Of a stretch of 64,000 nt of DNA, positions 63,863 to 64,000 are shown piece by piece. Source of the DNA: Cristatella mucedo (lineage: Eukaryota; Bryozoa; Phylactolaemata; Cristatellidae). Under the pieces are notes generated by a model, which worked only from the letters and a program-made list of their open reading frames with translations, was not told the DNA's origin and did not search any database. The position numbers and the translations under genes are program-made. How positions within the stretch are numbered: position 1 is the first letter of the stretch; every line of letters starts with the position of its first letter. The stretch lies in NCBI GenBank assembly GCA_009760855.2, contig WPIO01000153.1, positions 641,001 through 705,000 on the forward strand, in the 5' to 3' direction.

Positions 63863-64000
63863 ATGTTAGGTGAAACAACATCAAAGAATTGTATTAAAAA
63901 AACTGGTGATATACTTAGTGGAAATCAAAATATGGATAATAATCTTATAAAGAATTTATGTGATCCTGTTGACGCTGGTGATGCAGAAAATAGAAAATAT
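63863..64000 (+). CDS. Polinton fibre-like protein 2, N-terminal part, runs off the window
   Basis: MLGETTSKNCIKKTGDILSG, then NLIKNLCDPVDAGDAENRKY, match the start of the block A copy (MLGKRSRGKTSKNC..NLIKNLGDPVDAGDAVNRRY). The block B version is shorter by four residues near the start. Open to the end of the window. Confidence 0.7.
   Translation, partial: MLGETTSKNCIKKTGDILSGNQNMDNNLIKNLCDPVDAGDAENRKY

Larger units (their letters stand above)
58524..64000. mobile_element. Polinton/adintovirus-like block B, continues beyond the window
   Basis: A compact AT-rich block with packaging ATPase, DUF5679-type zinc ribbon, adenovirus-type protease, phospholipase-type protein, HNH endonuclease, pX-like and fibre-like genes. 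Gaps between genes are short and genes lie on both strands in divergent pairs. The set matches adintovirus/Polinton virion and maturation functions. Many single stops but few frameshifts suggest a younger or better-kept copy than block A. Confidence 0.9.

Noticed and set aside
58524-64000. Major capsid protein and protein-primed DNA polymerase
   Set aside because: Searched by eye in all frames of the three viral blocks. No DNA polymerase B motifs and no frame long enough for a capsid protein were found, so neither is claimed.

Overview
The window looks like animal nuclear DNA, probably from an invertebrate; I cannot name the species. It is almost entirely repeats and mobile elements. I see L2/CR1-like LINE 3' ends, tRNA-derived SINEs, a BED-finger hAT transposon, Polinton (Maverick)/adintovirus-like viral DNA and many simple repeats. 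No intact ordinary host gene was found.

Layout. 0.5-1.1 kb is a foldback around a TA/TG microsatellite. 1.1-9.3 kb is a patchwork (inverted-repeat segments, an alanine-rich ORF on the minus strand, LINE ends, a SINE) that reappears in reverse order and orientation at 43.9-50.6 kb. A third partial copy lies at 28.6-32.6 kb. 9.66-12.24 kb is a large imperfect foldback whose arms carry a CpG-rich, promoter-like 5' module. 12.3-28.3 kb is a tandem array of about seven units of 2.2-3.1 kb. Each unit holds a decayed alanine-rich coding unit fused to pieces of the same LINE family ('L2-A' here). 32.9-33.6 and 42.8-43.4 kb are an inverted pair around the first viral block.

Viral DNA. Block A (about 34.65-42.1 kb) holds, in order: fibre-like 2 (-), fibre-like 1 (-), a pX-like minor structural protein (+), an HNH-AP2 fragment (-), an HNH-AP2 endonuclease (+), a third fibre-like gene (+), a zinc-ribbon protein (-), a retrovirus-like integrase (+), a two-helix membrane protein (-) and an unknown (-). 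Block B (58.5-64.0 kb, running off the window) holds the packaging ATPase (-), a DUF5679-type zinc ribbon (+), an adenovirus-type cysteine protease (+), an unknown (+), a gene with a parvovirus-like phospholipase A2 domain (-), HNH-AP2 (+), pX-like (-), fibre-like 1 (+) and fibre-like 2 (+, partial). The shared part (fibre 2, fibre 1, pX, HNH) is in opposite orientation in A and B. A third fragment lies at 53.28-55.04 kb. Protease, A32-type ATPase and integrase together identify a Polinton. I found neither a protein-primed DNA polymerase B nor a major capsid gene. Most genes carry stops or frameshifts, so these are decayed endogenous copies.

Nesting. The third viral fragment is split by a second LINE family ('L2-B' here) and cut by the hAT element, which itself seems to hold a small inverted-repeat element. 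The fragment plus hAT sits between two arms of about 1.6 kb (51.67-53.28 and 56.91-58.52 kb) that are inverted copies of each other. The right arm cuts off the viral ATPase gene. A plausible order is: Polinton, then L2-B and hAT insertions, then the inverted duplication or rearrangement.

All comparisons were made by eye. Repeat boundaries are good to roughly 10-50 bases unless stated.
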